This document shows, piece after piece, positions 33,747-42,482 of a DNA stretch of 64,000 nt. A program made the translations under genes and the position numbers. Location of the stretch: the NCBI RefSeq assembly GCF_039592695.1, contig NZ_JBBUTK010000001.1, positions 1,364,001-1,428,000 of the forward strand. The letters run 5' to 3'. Position 1 is the first letter of the stretch. Each line of letters starts with the position of its first letter. The DNA comes from Flagellimonas_A sp039592695 (GTDB lineage: Bacteria > Bacteroidota > Bacteroidia > Flavobacteriales > Flavobacteriaceae). Below the pieces are notes generated by a model. The model worked only from the letters and a program-made list of their open reading frames with translations. It was not told where the DNA came from and made no database searches.

Positions 33747-36296
33747 ATGGATGATAATTTTTCACCAAGGGTCAAAGATGTCATTGCTTACAGTAAGGAA
33801 GAGGCCCTCAGACTCGGCCACGATTTCATAGGTACCGAGCATCTGATGTTGGGTTTGTTGAGGGATGGCAATGGCAAGGCCATCAACATTTTGGATGCCC
33901 TGGATGTTGATCTCGACCATCTACGCCAAAAAGTAGAGATTCTGAGTCCGGCCAACCCAAGTCCGAGTGCCGTACACAAAGACAAGAAGAACCTGCACTT
34001 GACCCGCCAAGCTGAACGAGCATTAAAAACAACCTTTTTAGAGGCCAAACTTTTTCAAAGTTCCTCGATCAATACTGCACACCTTTTGTTGTGCATCCTC
34101 AGAAATGAAAACGATCCGACGACCAAATTGCTGCACCGCATGAAAGTCGATTACGACAATGTGAAGGAGCAATTCAAGTCGATGATCACCAGTGACGATG
34201 ATTATGTAGATACACCAAGAGCTGAGTCTTTTCCTGGTGATTCTGATGATGTGGGGGATGGAAAGGAAAGCACCTTCGGGTCTGCAAACCCCCAAAAAGG
34301 AAACAAAAAATCAAAGACCCCTGTTCTTGACAACTTCGGTCGCGACCTTACCAAATTGGCAGAGGATAACAAACTAGATCCTGTCGTGGGCCGCGAAAAG
34401 GAAATAGAGCGTGTTTCACAAATCTTGAGCCGAAGAAAGAAAAACAACCCATTGTTGATTGGCGAGCCAGGAGTTGGTAAAAGTGCCATTGCCGAAGGAT
34501 TGGCATTGCGTATCATCAATAAAAAAGTTTCCAGAATACTCTACAACAAGAGGGTGGTCACTTTGGATTTGGCCTCGCTGGTCGCTGGAACGAAATATCG
34601 TGGCCAGTTCGAAGAACGGATGAAAGCCGTGATGAACGAGCTCGAAAAGAACGATGACATTATTCTCTTCATTGATGAAATCCACACCATAGTTGGCGCC
34701 GGTGGTGCAACAGGAAGCTTGGATGCCTCCAACATGTTCAAACCCGCCTTGGCACGAGGAGAGATACAGTGCATAGGTGCCACCACTTTGGATGAGTACC
34801 GACAGTACATCGAAAAAGATGGGGCTCTTGAACGCCGTTTCCAAAAAGTGATGGTCGAGCCCACCACCGTTGAGGAAACGATTGAAATCCTCATGAACAT
34901 CAAAGGAAAATATGAAGACCACCATAACGTCAACTATACCGACGATGCCATCGTTGCCTGTGTCAAATTGACCAATAGGTACATGACGGATAGGTTTTTG
35001 CCAGACAAGGCCATCGACGCCCTTGATGAAGCTGGTTCAAGGGTACACATCATCAATATGGATGTGCCCAAGCAGATTCTAGAGCTTGAACAAAAGCTGG
35101 AAGAAGTTCGCGAGTTAAAGAACAGCGTCGTCAAAAAACAAAAATACGAAGAGGCCGCCAAGCTGCGTGATGATGAAAAACGTCTTGAAAAAGACTTAGC
35201 GCTTGCCCAAGAACGGTGGGAAGAAGACAGCAAGCAACACCGCGAAACTGTTGATGAAGAGAGCGTTGCCGATGTGGTATCGATGATGAGCGGCATTCCG
35301 GTCAATAGAATCGCACAGACCGAAAGCAACAAACTGGCTGAGCTGCCCCAATTGATCAAAGACCATGTCATCGGTCAAGATGAGGCCGTTGCAAAAGTGG
35401 CCAAGGCCATACAACGAAACCGTGCGGGACTCAAAGACCCAAACAAGCCCATTGGCTCATTTATTTTCTTAGGTCAAACAGGGGTTGGTAAAACCCAATT
35501 GGCCAAGATTTTGGCCAAAGAGCTATTTGATTCTGAAGATGCCCTTATCAGAATTGATATGAGCGAGTATATGGAGAAATTCGCCATCTCGCGATTGGTG
35601 GGTGCGCCTCCGGGATATGTGGGCTATGAAGAAGGTGGCCAATTGACAGAAAAGGTCAGAAGAAAGCCCTATTCTGTAGTATTGTTGGATGAGGTTGAAA
35701 AAGCGCATCCCGATGTGTTCAATATGTTGCTACAAGTGTTGGATGACGGATATCTTACGGATAGTCTCGGTCGTAAAATCGATTTTAGAAACACCATCAT
35801 CATCATGACCTCGAACATTGGCGCACGCCAGTTGAAAGACTTTGGCCAAGGGGTTGGTTTCGGCACTGCCGCTAAAAAGGCACAGGCTGACAGCCATACG
35901 AAAACTGTTATCGAAAATGCCCTTAAAAAGGCTTTTGCCCCTGAGTTTTTGAACAGAATCGATGATGTGATTGTCTTTAATCCCCTTGAAAGGGAAGACA
36001 TCCATAAAATCATTGACATTGAACTCGATAAGCTCTTTATGCGCATCAAGGATATTGGTTACGATTTGAAGCTGTCTGAAAAGGCCAAAGACTATATCGC
36101 AGAAAAAGGTTTCGATAAGCAATACGGTGCCAGGCCATTGAAGCGGGCCATCCAAAAATACATCGAAGATGCTCTGGCAGAAGAAATCGTGAATTCAAAT
36201 CTTGAAGAAGGTGATAGCATCACCATGGATCTCGATGAGAAAAAAGATGAGCTTACCATTAAAATAAAGAAGGCCAAAAAGTCTTCTGAAGCATAA
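33747..36296 (+). CDS. clpC: ClpC/ClpA-type AAA+ chaperone of the Clp protease
   Basis: 849 residues from the ATG giving MDDNFSPRVKD; an in-frame TTG six codons upstream is less likely. Order: Clp N-domain with two repeats (about 1-140), first AAA+ (GEPGVGKS), an UVR/middle domain (KYEEAAKLRDDEK), second AAA+ (GQTGVGKT), C-terminal D2-small. It unfolds substrates for ClpP. Divergent from gyrA with a 259-base gap holding both promoters; I do not see a convincing -33/-7 pair there. Confidence 0.95.
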   Translation: MDDNFSPRVKDVIAYSKEEALRLGHDFIGTEHLMLGLLRDGNGKAINILDALDVDLDHLRQKVEILSPANPSPSAVHKDKKNLHLTRQAERALKTTFLEAKLFQSSSINTAHLLLCILRNENDPTTKLLHRMKVDYDNVKEQFKSMITSDDDYVDTPRAESFPGDSDDVGDGKESTFGSANPQKGNKKSKTPVLDNFGRDLTKLAEDNKLDPVVGREKEIERVSQILSRRKKNNPLLIGEPGVGKSAIAEGLALRIINKKVSRILYNKRVVTLDLASLVAGTKYRGQFEERMKAVMNELEKNDDIILFIDEIHTIVGAGGATGSLDASNMFKPALARGEIQCIGATTLDEYRQYIEKDGALERRFQKVMVEPTTVEETIEILMNIKGKYEDHHNVNYTDDAIVACVKLTNRYMTDRFLPDKAIDALDEAGSRVHIINMDVPKQILELEQKLEEVRELKNSVVKKQKYEEAAKLRDDEKRLEKDLALAQERWEEDSKQHRETVDEESVADVVSMMSGIPVNRIAQTESNKLAELPQLIKDHVIGQDEAVAKVAKAIQRNRAGLKDPNKPIGSFIFLGQTGVGKTQLAKILAKELFDSEDALIRIDMSEYMEKFAISRLVGAPPGYVGYEEGGQLTEKVRRKPYSVVLLDEVEKAHPDVFNMLLQVLDDGYLTDSLGRKIDFRNTIIIMTSNIGARQLKDFGQGVGFGTAAKKAQADSHTKTVIENALKKAFAPEFLNRIDDVIVFNPLEREDIHKIIDIELDKLFMRIKDIGYDLKLSEKAKDYIAEKGFDKQYGARPLKRAIQKYIEDALAEEIVNSNLEEGDSITMDLDEKKDELTIKIKKAKKSSEA

Positions 36297-36331
36297 CCGC
36301 TATAAGCAGATAAACGTACTCATTTTATAGG

Positions 36332-36361
36332 AAGGAAGTCTTTGAAAGGCTTCCTTTTTTT
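36332..36361 (+). terminator. Intrinsic terminator after clpC
   Basis: GGAAGTC, loop TTTGAAA, GGCTTCC followed by seven T. Confidence 0.9.
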
Positions 36362-36453
36362 ATTCCGCAATATGCAATCTGTACACGATAAATAACCGTT
36401 CATACAATAACTGCAGTATATACGATATTTTGACAGTTAATCTAGATTTTTTC

Positions 36454-36481
36454 TTGGCCGCATTGCGATAACATACATTCG
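36454..36481 (+). promoter_or_regulatory. Probable promoter of the 36506 gene
   Basis: TTG at 36454-36456, a 17-base spacer and TACATTCG (a TAnnTTYG -7 box) at 36474-36481, about 25 bases before the start codon. Confidence 0.5.
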
Positions 36482-36505
36482 CTTTAGAACACTAGAATTA
36501 AGGGA

Positions 36506-36922
36506 ATGAACATCGACTCTCCTAAAAAGACCATCTTGGTCAAGGAATACGGTCTCGATATAGGTACTGTATGCGTATATGATAATTATATGGTATCAAC
36601 GTTTGACGAGGGCGCAACGCTTACCCTTGAAAGGGCCTATCAAATCATTGGTATTTCAGAGATACATTTTAGAAATCGACCTTTTGGCTATATCAGCATG
36701 AGAAAGAATTCTTATGCAATCGATCCAACGGTGTATACGTATCTAAGAGGACTGAAAAACCTCAAAGCTTTCGCCATTGTTTCGAAGAAAGAAATTGACA
36801 TGCACAATTTCAAGATTGAAAAACTCTTCTACAAAAGAAAAATGGAGTTTTTCATTGAGTACGACAATGCATTGGCATGGGTGAAAAAGAGGATTGCTTA
36901 CAAGAAAAGACCGAAAAAATAA
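36506..36922 (+). CDS. Hypothetical protein, 138 residues, possibly STAS/SEC14-like
   Basis: Soluble basic protein with no signal peptide or membrane segment. Alternating strands and helices (FGYISMRKNSYAIDP, KAFAIVSKKE, then a final amphipathic helix DNALAWVKKRI) resemble the small STAS-like proteins common in flavobacteria, but I see no catalytic motif and do not claim a function. It has its own promoter and ends three bases before the convergent NAD(P)HX repair gene. Confidence 0.7.
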   Translation: MNIDSPKKTILVKEYGLDIGTVCVYDNYMVSTFDEGATLTLERAYQIIGISEIHFRNRPFGYISMRKNSYAIDPTVYTYLRGLKNLKAFAIVSKKEIDMHNFKIEKLFYKRKMEFFIEYDNALAWVKKRIAYKKRPKK

Positions 36923-36925
36923 CCA

Positions 36926-38458
36926 TTATTTTTCTTCTGTACCGGGTTGATCGTTTCTGAATAATTCAACATAGGCCTTGCCAACGAACGATATTATCCT
37001 TTGGGCGGTCAGGGCTTCATAGCTATTTCCTGAAACTGCGATATCACCTGCCAGGCCATGCAAAAAAGTACCGAAAATTGAAGCCTGTAATGGTGCATAC
37101 CCCTGCGCCAACAATGATGTGATCATGCCGGTAAGCACATCGCCACTGCCTGCCGTTGCCATTCCTGGGTTACCGGTGGTGTTGACAAAACCCTTGTCTT
37201 TATAAACGGTTATGGTGTGTGCCCCTTTGACCACTACCACACAGTCGTACTCTTTTGAAAAGCTTTTGACCTTTTTCAGTTTATCAAAATCATCCTTCCA
37301 TGGCCCAATAAGCCGTTCCAGTTCCTTGGGGTGTGGTGTCAATACCGCCTGCTTTGGTAGTTTTTCAAGCAATTCTTTCTTTTTGAATAAGATATTGAGC
37401 CCATCGGCATCGATGACCAAAGGAAAATCCACGGTATCCAGAAAAGCAGAAAAAGCCTTGATGGCATTTTCTGAGGTACCCATGCCCATACCGATACCGG
37501 CCACATCAGGTTTTAGGGGTAAATCAATCCTTGAAACCTCATGTTCATTGGCATCGGTGGCCACCATGGTTTCTGGCAAACCTGTTTGCAGGGGCGTATA
37601 GCCGCATTTCGGCACGTAACTGGTCACCAAACCAGCCCCAGTGGTCAGACAGGCCTTGGCCGTAAGATGTACTGCCCCTATTTTACCGTAGCTTCCACCA
37701 ATGATGGCTGCATGGCCATAAGTGCCTTTGTGGGTGAATTTTTGCCGAGGCCGATAAAACGATTTGACCAGCGGTTTGTCAACCAAGTAAAATTCTGATT
37801 CGGTCTGTATGAGATATTCAGCGTCAAGACCGATATCCAAAATTTCCCAATGCTCGGTGAAGTTTCCTGTTTGGGGAAGGAAAAAAATCAATTTGGGAGC
37901 TTGAAAACTGAGGGTGACATTTGCTTGTATAACAGCATCGTCATTTTCAGAAATTTTATCCATAAAAAGTCCCGAAGGCACATCCACAGAAAGCATAAAG
38001 GCTCGGGTAGCATTCAGATGCTTTATCAGTTCAACGACCCACATATCAGGATTTCTGTTGAGGCCAATGCCAAAAATGGCATCGACAATCAGGTCAGACT
38101 CCCCAATTTCGGGCAAACCCGATTTACCGTCCAAGAATTCAGGCCATACTTTTCTTTCTTTGAGCCGATTAAGGTTCAGCAAAAAATCTTTCGAACGCTT
38201 TTCACTATAGTTGACCACATAGGCCTTGATCTGATACCCATGCCCGTGCAGATGCCTTGAAAGTGCCAAACCATCACCACCATTATTGCCAATACCACAG
38301 AATAGATGAATGGTTATGGGTGCACCCTCCATCTTATCATGAATCCAATGAAAAAGCTGTAATGCAGCACGCTCCATGAGCGCATCGCTTGTAATCTGCT
38401 GTTTTTCAATTGTGAATTTGTCAGCTTGGTAGATTTGTTCGGCACTGAATATTTTCAT
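36926..38458 (-). CDS. nnr: Bifunctional NAD(P)HX epimerase/dehydratase
   Basis: 510 residues from the ATG giving MKIFSAEQIYQAD; 24 further open codons upstream look non-coding. The N-terminal YjeF domain (about 1-215) has the GNNGGDGLALSRHL motif (NAD(P)HX epimerase). The C-terminal ribokinase-like domain (about 225-505) has KGAHTITV, NPGMATAGSGDVLTG and PHPKELERL (ADP/ATP-dependent dehydratase). Repairs hydrated NAD(P)H. The fusion is the usual form in bacteria. Confidence 0.95.
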   Translation of the reverse strand: MKIFSAEQIYQADKFTIEKQQITSDALMERAALQLFHWIHDKMEGAPITIHLFCGIGNNGGDGLALSRHLHGHGYQIKAYVVNYSEKRSKDFLLNLNRLKERKVWPEFLDGKSGLPEIGESDLIVDAIFGIGLNRNPDMWVVELIKHLNATRAFMLSVDVPSGLFMDKISENDDAVIQANVTLSFQAPKLIFFLPQTGNFTEHWEILDIGLDAEYLIQTESEFYLVDKPLVKSFYRPRQKFTHKGTYGHAAIIGGSYGKIGAVHLTAKACLTTGAGLVTSYVPKCGYTPLQTGLPETMVATDANEHEVSRIDLPLKPDVAGIGMGMGTSENAIKAFSAFLDTVDFPLVIDADGLNILFKKKELLEKLPKQAVLTPHPKELERLIGPWKDDFDKLKKVKSFSKEYDCVVVVKGAHTITVYKDKGFVNTTGNPGMATAGSGDVLTGMITSLLAQGYAPLQASIFGTFLHGLAGDIAVSGNSYEALTAQRIISFVGKAYVELFRNDQPGTEEK

Positions 38459-38656
38459 GTTTTTAAAATTTTCAATTATCTGTGAAAATCTATTTAAAAA
38501 TTTAAGTGCCCATGCGACCACTCGTTGCACTCGTTCTCACATGAATTTATTTTAATCATCGCTCTTTGTGAATTCTTGATTAAAAAAATTCATGTTCGTT
38601 TCATCTATTAAAAAAGAGGTTGGGTTGTTGTTGATTTCGTAAAAATTCGGCAAACA

Positions 38657-38687
38657 TTTGAACGACTGTGCAAAAAGGTTACTTTTG
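38657..38687 (+). promoter_or_regulatory. Promoter of the threonine operon
   Basis: TTTG at 38657-38660, a 19-base spacer and TACTTTTG at 38680-38687 match the Bacteroidota consensus TTTG-N(17-23)-TAnnTTTG at every fixed base. Transcription would start near 38694, just before the leader frame at 38702/38705 and about 160 bases before thrA. Confidence 0.82.
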
Positions 38688-38701
38688 AACTTACAAATTA
38701 G

Positions 38702-38794
38702 ATGATGCAATTTAAACAATCGGATAGTAACCCACATCTCAAAAATGGTTTGGCAACTGTACCCACAACCATCTTCACGACCCCTTTGGGGTAA
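38702..38794 (+). CDS. thrL: Candidate threonine leader peptide
   Basis: A 30-codon frame opens with two ATG codons (38702 and 38705) and stops at TAA 60 bases before thrA. Its last residues are ATVPTTIFTTPLG: five Thr (codons ACT, ACA, ACC, ACG, ACC) and one Ile within nine residues, just where an attenuation leader should sense its amino acid. A perfect promoter lies immediately upstream. The end of the frame overlaps a hairpin (38780-38792). Leader-peptide control of thr operons is established in enterobacteria; this case is inferred from sequence only. Confidence 0.7.
   Translation: MMQFKQSDSNPHLKNGLATVPTTIFTTPLG
38747..38793 (+). promoter_or_regulatory. Alternative RNA hairpins in the thr leader
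   Basis: Hairpin 1: GGTT-TGG (38747-38753) with CCA-c-AACC (38763-38770). Hairpin 2: ACCCC-TTT-GGGGT (38780-38792). A competing pairing is possible between TACCC (38760-38764) and GGGTA (38789-38793), so the position of a ribosome on the Thr codons could decide the fold. The U-rich stretch begins only some bases after hairpin 2, so termination would be weak or Rho-assisted. Confidence 0.5.
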
Positions 38795-38853
38795 TGTATC
38801 TTATTTTCTCGTATATCTGATTTTCCTTTCTTTTTATTCAATCAAACATCAAC

Positions 38854-41298
38854 ATGAAAGTACTCAAATTTGGGGGCACCTCAGTTGCCACCGCTGAAAA
38901 TATAAAAAGGGTCAAAGAAATTGTGGCCAACACCAATGCAGATAAGACTATCGTGGTTGTGTCTGCACTGGGCGGAGTCACAGATTTATTGCTCAAGTGT
39001 CTCGAACTGGCATCAAAACAAGAATTGGGCTACGAAGATGTGCTGGCCGAACTTGAAAACAGGCACATGGTCACCGTAAAAGAATTGATTCCAGTAAAAA
39101 ATCAAAGTGCTATTTTGGGTAAGGTCAAGGGAGACCTCAATGAATTGCAAACCCTTTTGGAAGGTTCTTTTTTGATAGGTGAAACCACACCAAGATTATC
39201 TGATAAGGTGGTCAGTTACGGTGAATTGTTATCGTCATTCATCATTACCGAGCATTTTGCATGTGAGGGTCTGGATGTTGCCCTTAAAGATGGTCGAGAG
39301 CTCATCATCACCGATGAAAACCATGGCAGGGCGAATGTGGATGCAAAAACCACCTATGCAAACTGCAAAGACTATTTTGGTAAGGTTAGCGAAAAAATCG
39401 TGGTGGTGCCCGGCTTTGTGGCCTCATCAAAAAATGGCAACCATACCACGTTGGGCCGGGGTGGTTCAGACTATACCGCAGCCCTTCTGGCAGCAGCAAA
39501 CAATGCCTCTGAACTACAGATATGGACGGATGTCAGCGGGATGTATACGGCCAATCCGAAAATGGTAAAACAGGCCAAATGTGTTTCGCAGATCTCGTAC
39601 GAAGAAGCTATGGAACTCTCGCACTTCGGGGCCAAAGTACTTTATCCACCGACCATACAACCCGTACTCAGCAAGGGCATTCCCATCCGCATCAAAAATA
39701 CTTTTGCTCCAGAGGATGAAGGTACCCTGATCACCAAAAACCAAAACGGGGCAGGCAAAACTGTGCGGGGCATCAGTCATGTGGGCAACATCACCTTGTT
39801 GTCACTGGAAGGTCCCGGCATGGTCGGAGTACCGGGCATTTCAAAACGTTTTTTTGAGACCCTTTCGCAATATGGCATTAGTGTCGTATTGATTACCCAG
39901 GCCTCTTCAGAGCATTCCATTTGTGTTGGTATTTCAGACGAAGATGCCAAAATGGCTGAACAAATTGTGAATGAAGCCTTTGCCTACGAAATAGAGACCA
40001 AAAAAATCAAGCCCGTGAAGGTCGAGAGCAATATGGCCATTATTGCTCTGGTCGGTGACAACATGAAAAGCCACCAAGGATTGAGCGGTAAAATGTTCAG
40101 CACTTTGGGCAGGAATAATGTCAATATCAGAGCCATTGCGCAGGGTGCTTCAGAACGCAATATTTCTGCGGTAATCGATGAAAATGATGTAAAAAAAGCC
40201 CTCAATGCCCTTCATGAAGCATTTTTTGAAGAAAATATCAAGCAATTGAACCTGTATGTCATGGGGGTTGGCAATGTAGGTTCTAGGTTCTTGGCGCAAG
40301 TTCAGCAACAAAAAAGTTATCTAAAGAAAGAACTGAAGTTGAACCTGCGTGTCATCGGGCTCTCAAACTCCCGCAAAATGGTATTCGATGAAAGTGGCAT
40401 TTCATTAAAGGAATGGAAGACCGTTTTGGAAAATGGGCAGCAGGCAAATCCCAAAGAGTTTATCGAAACCATTAAAAAGCTGAACTTTCGCAATAGTATT
40501 TTTGTGGATAATACCGCCAATGAGACCGTAGCAAAAAGTTATGGTGAATATTTAAGCAACAGTGTCTCGGTCGTGACCTGTAATAAAATTGCCTGTTCAT
40601 CAGACTTTGGATTGTACAAAGAACTCAAAGAATTGGCGAAGCGCTACAACGCCCCGTTTTTGTTTGAAACAAATGTGGGTGCGGGTTTGCCCATCATCGA
40701 CACCCTAAAGCACTTGATTGCCTCTGGGGATAAAGTTAACAAGATACAGGCGGTACTTTCGGGAAGTCTGAATTTTGTATTCAATAATTTTAACGACAGT
40801 ACGACCTTTCACAATGTCGTGAAGCAAGCCAAAGAAGAAGGCTACACAGAACCAGACCCAAAAATCGATTTAAGCGGAATTGATGTCATGCGGAAAATTC
40901 TGATTCTGGCCCGTGAAAGTGGCTATCAACTCGATATTGATGACATTCATAACGACCCATTTCTACCAGAGGAAAGTTTAAAGACCAAAACCAATGATGC
41001 TTTTTTTGAATCGTTGCAAAAACATGAAAACCATTTTCAAAAAATGTATGAAAAGGCGAATACGAAAGGGTGCAGGCTAAAATATGTGGCCCGTTTTGAA
41101 AATGGAAAGGCCGCGGTTGGTCTACAAGAAATCCCTGAAGGGCATGACTTTTATAATTTAGAGGGCAGTGACAATGTCGTTCTATTCCACACCGACCGCT
41201 ACACAGAACAACCTTTGATCATTAAAGGGGCGGGCGCAGGTGCCGATGTCACGGCATCGGGTATCTTTGCCGATATTATCAGGATTGGAAATTTCTAA
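38854..41298 (+). CDS. thrA: Bifunctional aspartokinase / homoserine dehydrogenase I
   Basis: 814 residues. Aspartokinase (about 1-285; KFGGTSVA, GRGGSDYTA), two ACT regulatory domains (about 310-455), and homoserine dehydrogenase (about 465-814; GVGNVGSRF NAD(P) motif and the catalytic-region GSLNFVFNNF). It catalyses the first and third steps of threonine/homoserine synthesis from aspartate; feedback by threonine is usual for this fusion. Heads the thrABC operon behind the candidate leader. Confidence 0.97.
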   Translation: MKVLKFGGTSVATAENIKRVKEIVANTNADKTIVVVSALGGVTDLLLKCLELASKQELGYEDVLAELENRHMVTVKELIPVKNQSAILGKVKGDLNELQTLLEGSFLIGETTPRLSDKVVSYGELLSSFIITEHFACEGLDVALKDGRELIITDENHGRANVDAKTTYANCKDYFGKVSEKIVVVPGFVASSKNGNHTTLGRGGSDYTAALLAAANNASELQIWTDVSGMYTANPKMVKQAKCVSQISYEEAMELSHFGAKVLYPPTIQPVLSKGIPIRIKNTFAPEDEGTLITKNQNGAGKTVRGISHVGNITLLSLEGPGMVGVPGISKRFFETLSQYGISVVLITQASSEHSICVGISDEDAKMAEQIVNEAFAYEIETKKIKPVKVESNMAIIALVGDNMKSHQGLSGKMFSTLGRNNVNIRAIAQGASERNISAVIDENDVKKALNALHEAFFEENIKQLNLYVMGVGNVGSRFLAQVQQQKSYLKKELKLNLRVIGLSNSRKMVFDESGISLKEWKTVLENGQQANPKEFIETIKKLNFRNSIFVDNTANETVAKSYGEYLSNSVSVVTCNKIACSSDFGLYKELKELAKRYNAPFLFETNVGAGLPIIDTLKHLIASGDKVNKIQAVLSGSLNFVFNNFNDSTTFHNVVKQAKEEGYTEPDPKIDLSGIDVMRKILILARESGYQLDIDDIHNDPFLPEESLKTKTNDAFFESLQKHENHFQKMYEKANTKGCRLKYVARFENGKAAVGLQEIPEGHDFYNLEGSDNVVLFHTDRYTEQPLIIKGAGAGADVTASGIFADIIRIGNF

Positions 41299-41398
41299 AG
41301 ATGTTTATCCGTTCAAGAGTTTATAAGTTTAAAGGTTGCGATTCCACCTTTGAAGGGGGAGTAAGGGAGATGTATCATCATACAAAAGATTCACTCTC

Positions 41399-42325
41399 AT
41401 GAATAGCAATGAAATCAAAGTTTTTTGCCCAGCAACAGTGGCCAATGTTTCCTGCGGATTTGATGTGCTCGGTTTCGCTTTGGATTTGGTCGGTGATGAG
41501 ATGATCATCAGAAAAACCAGTAATTATGGTATTAAAATTTCCAAAATATCGGGACAAAAATTACCCTTGGAGACCAATAAAAATGTAGCAGGGGTCGCCG
41601 GATTGGCTTTTCTGGAAGCTTCCCCGTATTCAGGTGGTTTTGAGATTGAAATCCATAAAAAAATAAAACCGGGCAGTGGCATCGGTAGTAGTGCGGCAAG
41701 TTCGGCAGGTGCCGTATGGGGTATGAACGAACTGCTGGGCCGACCGTTTTCAACGCTGCAATTGGTCGAATTTGCCATGCAGGGCGAAAAATTGGCCAGC
41801 GATGTGCACCATGCAGATAATGTGGCTCCGGCTCTATTCGGCGGCTTTGCACTGGTGCGAAGCTATAATCCTCTTGATGTGGTCGCCATTCCGACCCCAA
41901 CCGCACTTTTTGTTACGGTCATCCATCCGCAAATAGAAATCAAGACCTCAGATTCGCGCAAAATTCTGCGCACCACGATTACATTGCAAAAAGGCATCCG
42001 TCAGTGGGGCAACCTCGGCGGGCTTATTGCAGGGCTTTACACCGAAGATTATGGTTTGATAAGCCGTTCACTGGAAGACCATATTGTGGAACCTATTCGG
42101 TCGATTTTGATTCCGGGATTTGATGAAATCAAAAAAGCTGCGCTTGAATCTGGGGCATTGGGTTGTGGCATCTCAGGTTCTGGGCCTTCCATTTTTGCAT
42201 TGTCAAAAGGAAAAGCAATAGCTGAAAAAGTTGCCGAGGCAATGGCTGGTGTTTACAAGAATATTGAGATTGATTTTGATGTTCATGTTTCAAAAATCAA
42301 TGCGGAGGGGATGAAGAAATTATGA
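41399..42325 (+). CDS. thrB: Homoserine kinase
   Basis: 308-residue GHMP kinase. The ATP loop PGSGIGSSAASSAG lies near residues 88-101, and the C-terminal GHMP motif reads GCGISGSGPSIFAL. It phosphorylates homoserine for threonine synthase. 100 bases after thrA with no terminator seen. Confidence 0.96.
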   Translation: MNSNEIKVFCPATVANVSCGFDVLGFALDLVGDEMIIRKTSNYGIKISKISGQKLPLETNKNVAGVAGLAFLEASPYSGGFEIEIHKKIKPGSGIGSSAASSAGAVWGMNELLGRPFSTLQLVEFAMQGEKLASDVHHADNVAPALFGGFALVRSYNPLDVVAIPTPTALFVTVIHPQIEIKTSDSRKILRTTITLQKGIRQWGNLGGLIAGLYTEDYGLISRSLEDHIVEPIRSILIPGFDEIKKAALESGALGCGISGSGPSIFALSKGKAIAEKVAEAMAGVYKNIEIDFDVHVSKINAEGMKKL

Positions 42326-42337
42326 AATTAGAAATAC

Positions 42338-42470
42338 GAGGTACGAAATACGAAGTTGATTGAATGAAGCTATATAAAGGAATTTTGAAGACAGAGAATA
42401 ATTTACTACTCAACCAAAAAGTCAATATGCGGAAGCAAAGGCAAGCTTCTAATTTCTTATTTCGTACCTC
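42338..42470. repeat. Small inverted-repeat element between thrB and thrC
   Basis: Left arm GAGGTACGAAATA (42338-42350) and right arm TATTTCGTACCTC (42458-42470) are perfect 13-base inverted copies; flanking GAAATTAGAA also recurs in the reverse sense. The left end shows heptamers TACGAGG, TACGAAA, TACGAAG in a row. About 107 bases between the arms encode nothing. It may be a MITE- or REP-like element; RNA hairpin formation inside the operon is also possible. Confidence 0.7.
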
Positions 42471-42482
42471 TCACTTTTAACT

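Noticed and set aside
38552..38737. 61-codon minus-strand frame in the gap before thrA.
   Set aside because: It would run across the thr promoter and leader, and its composition does not look coding.
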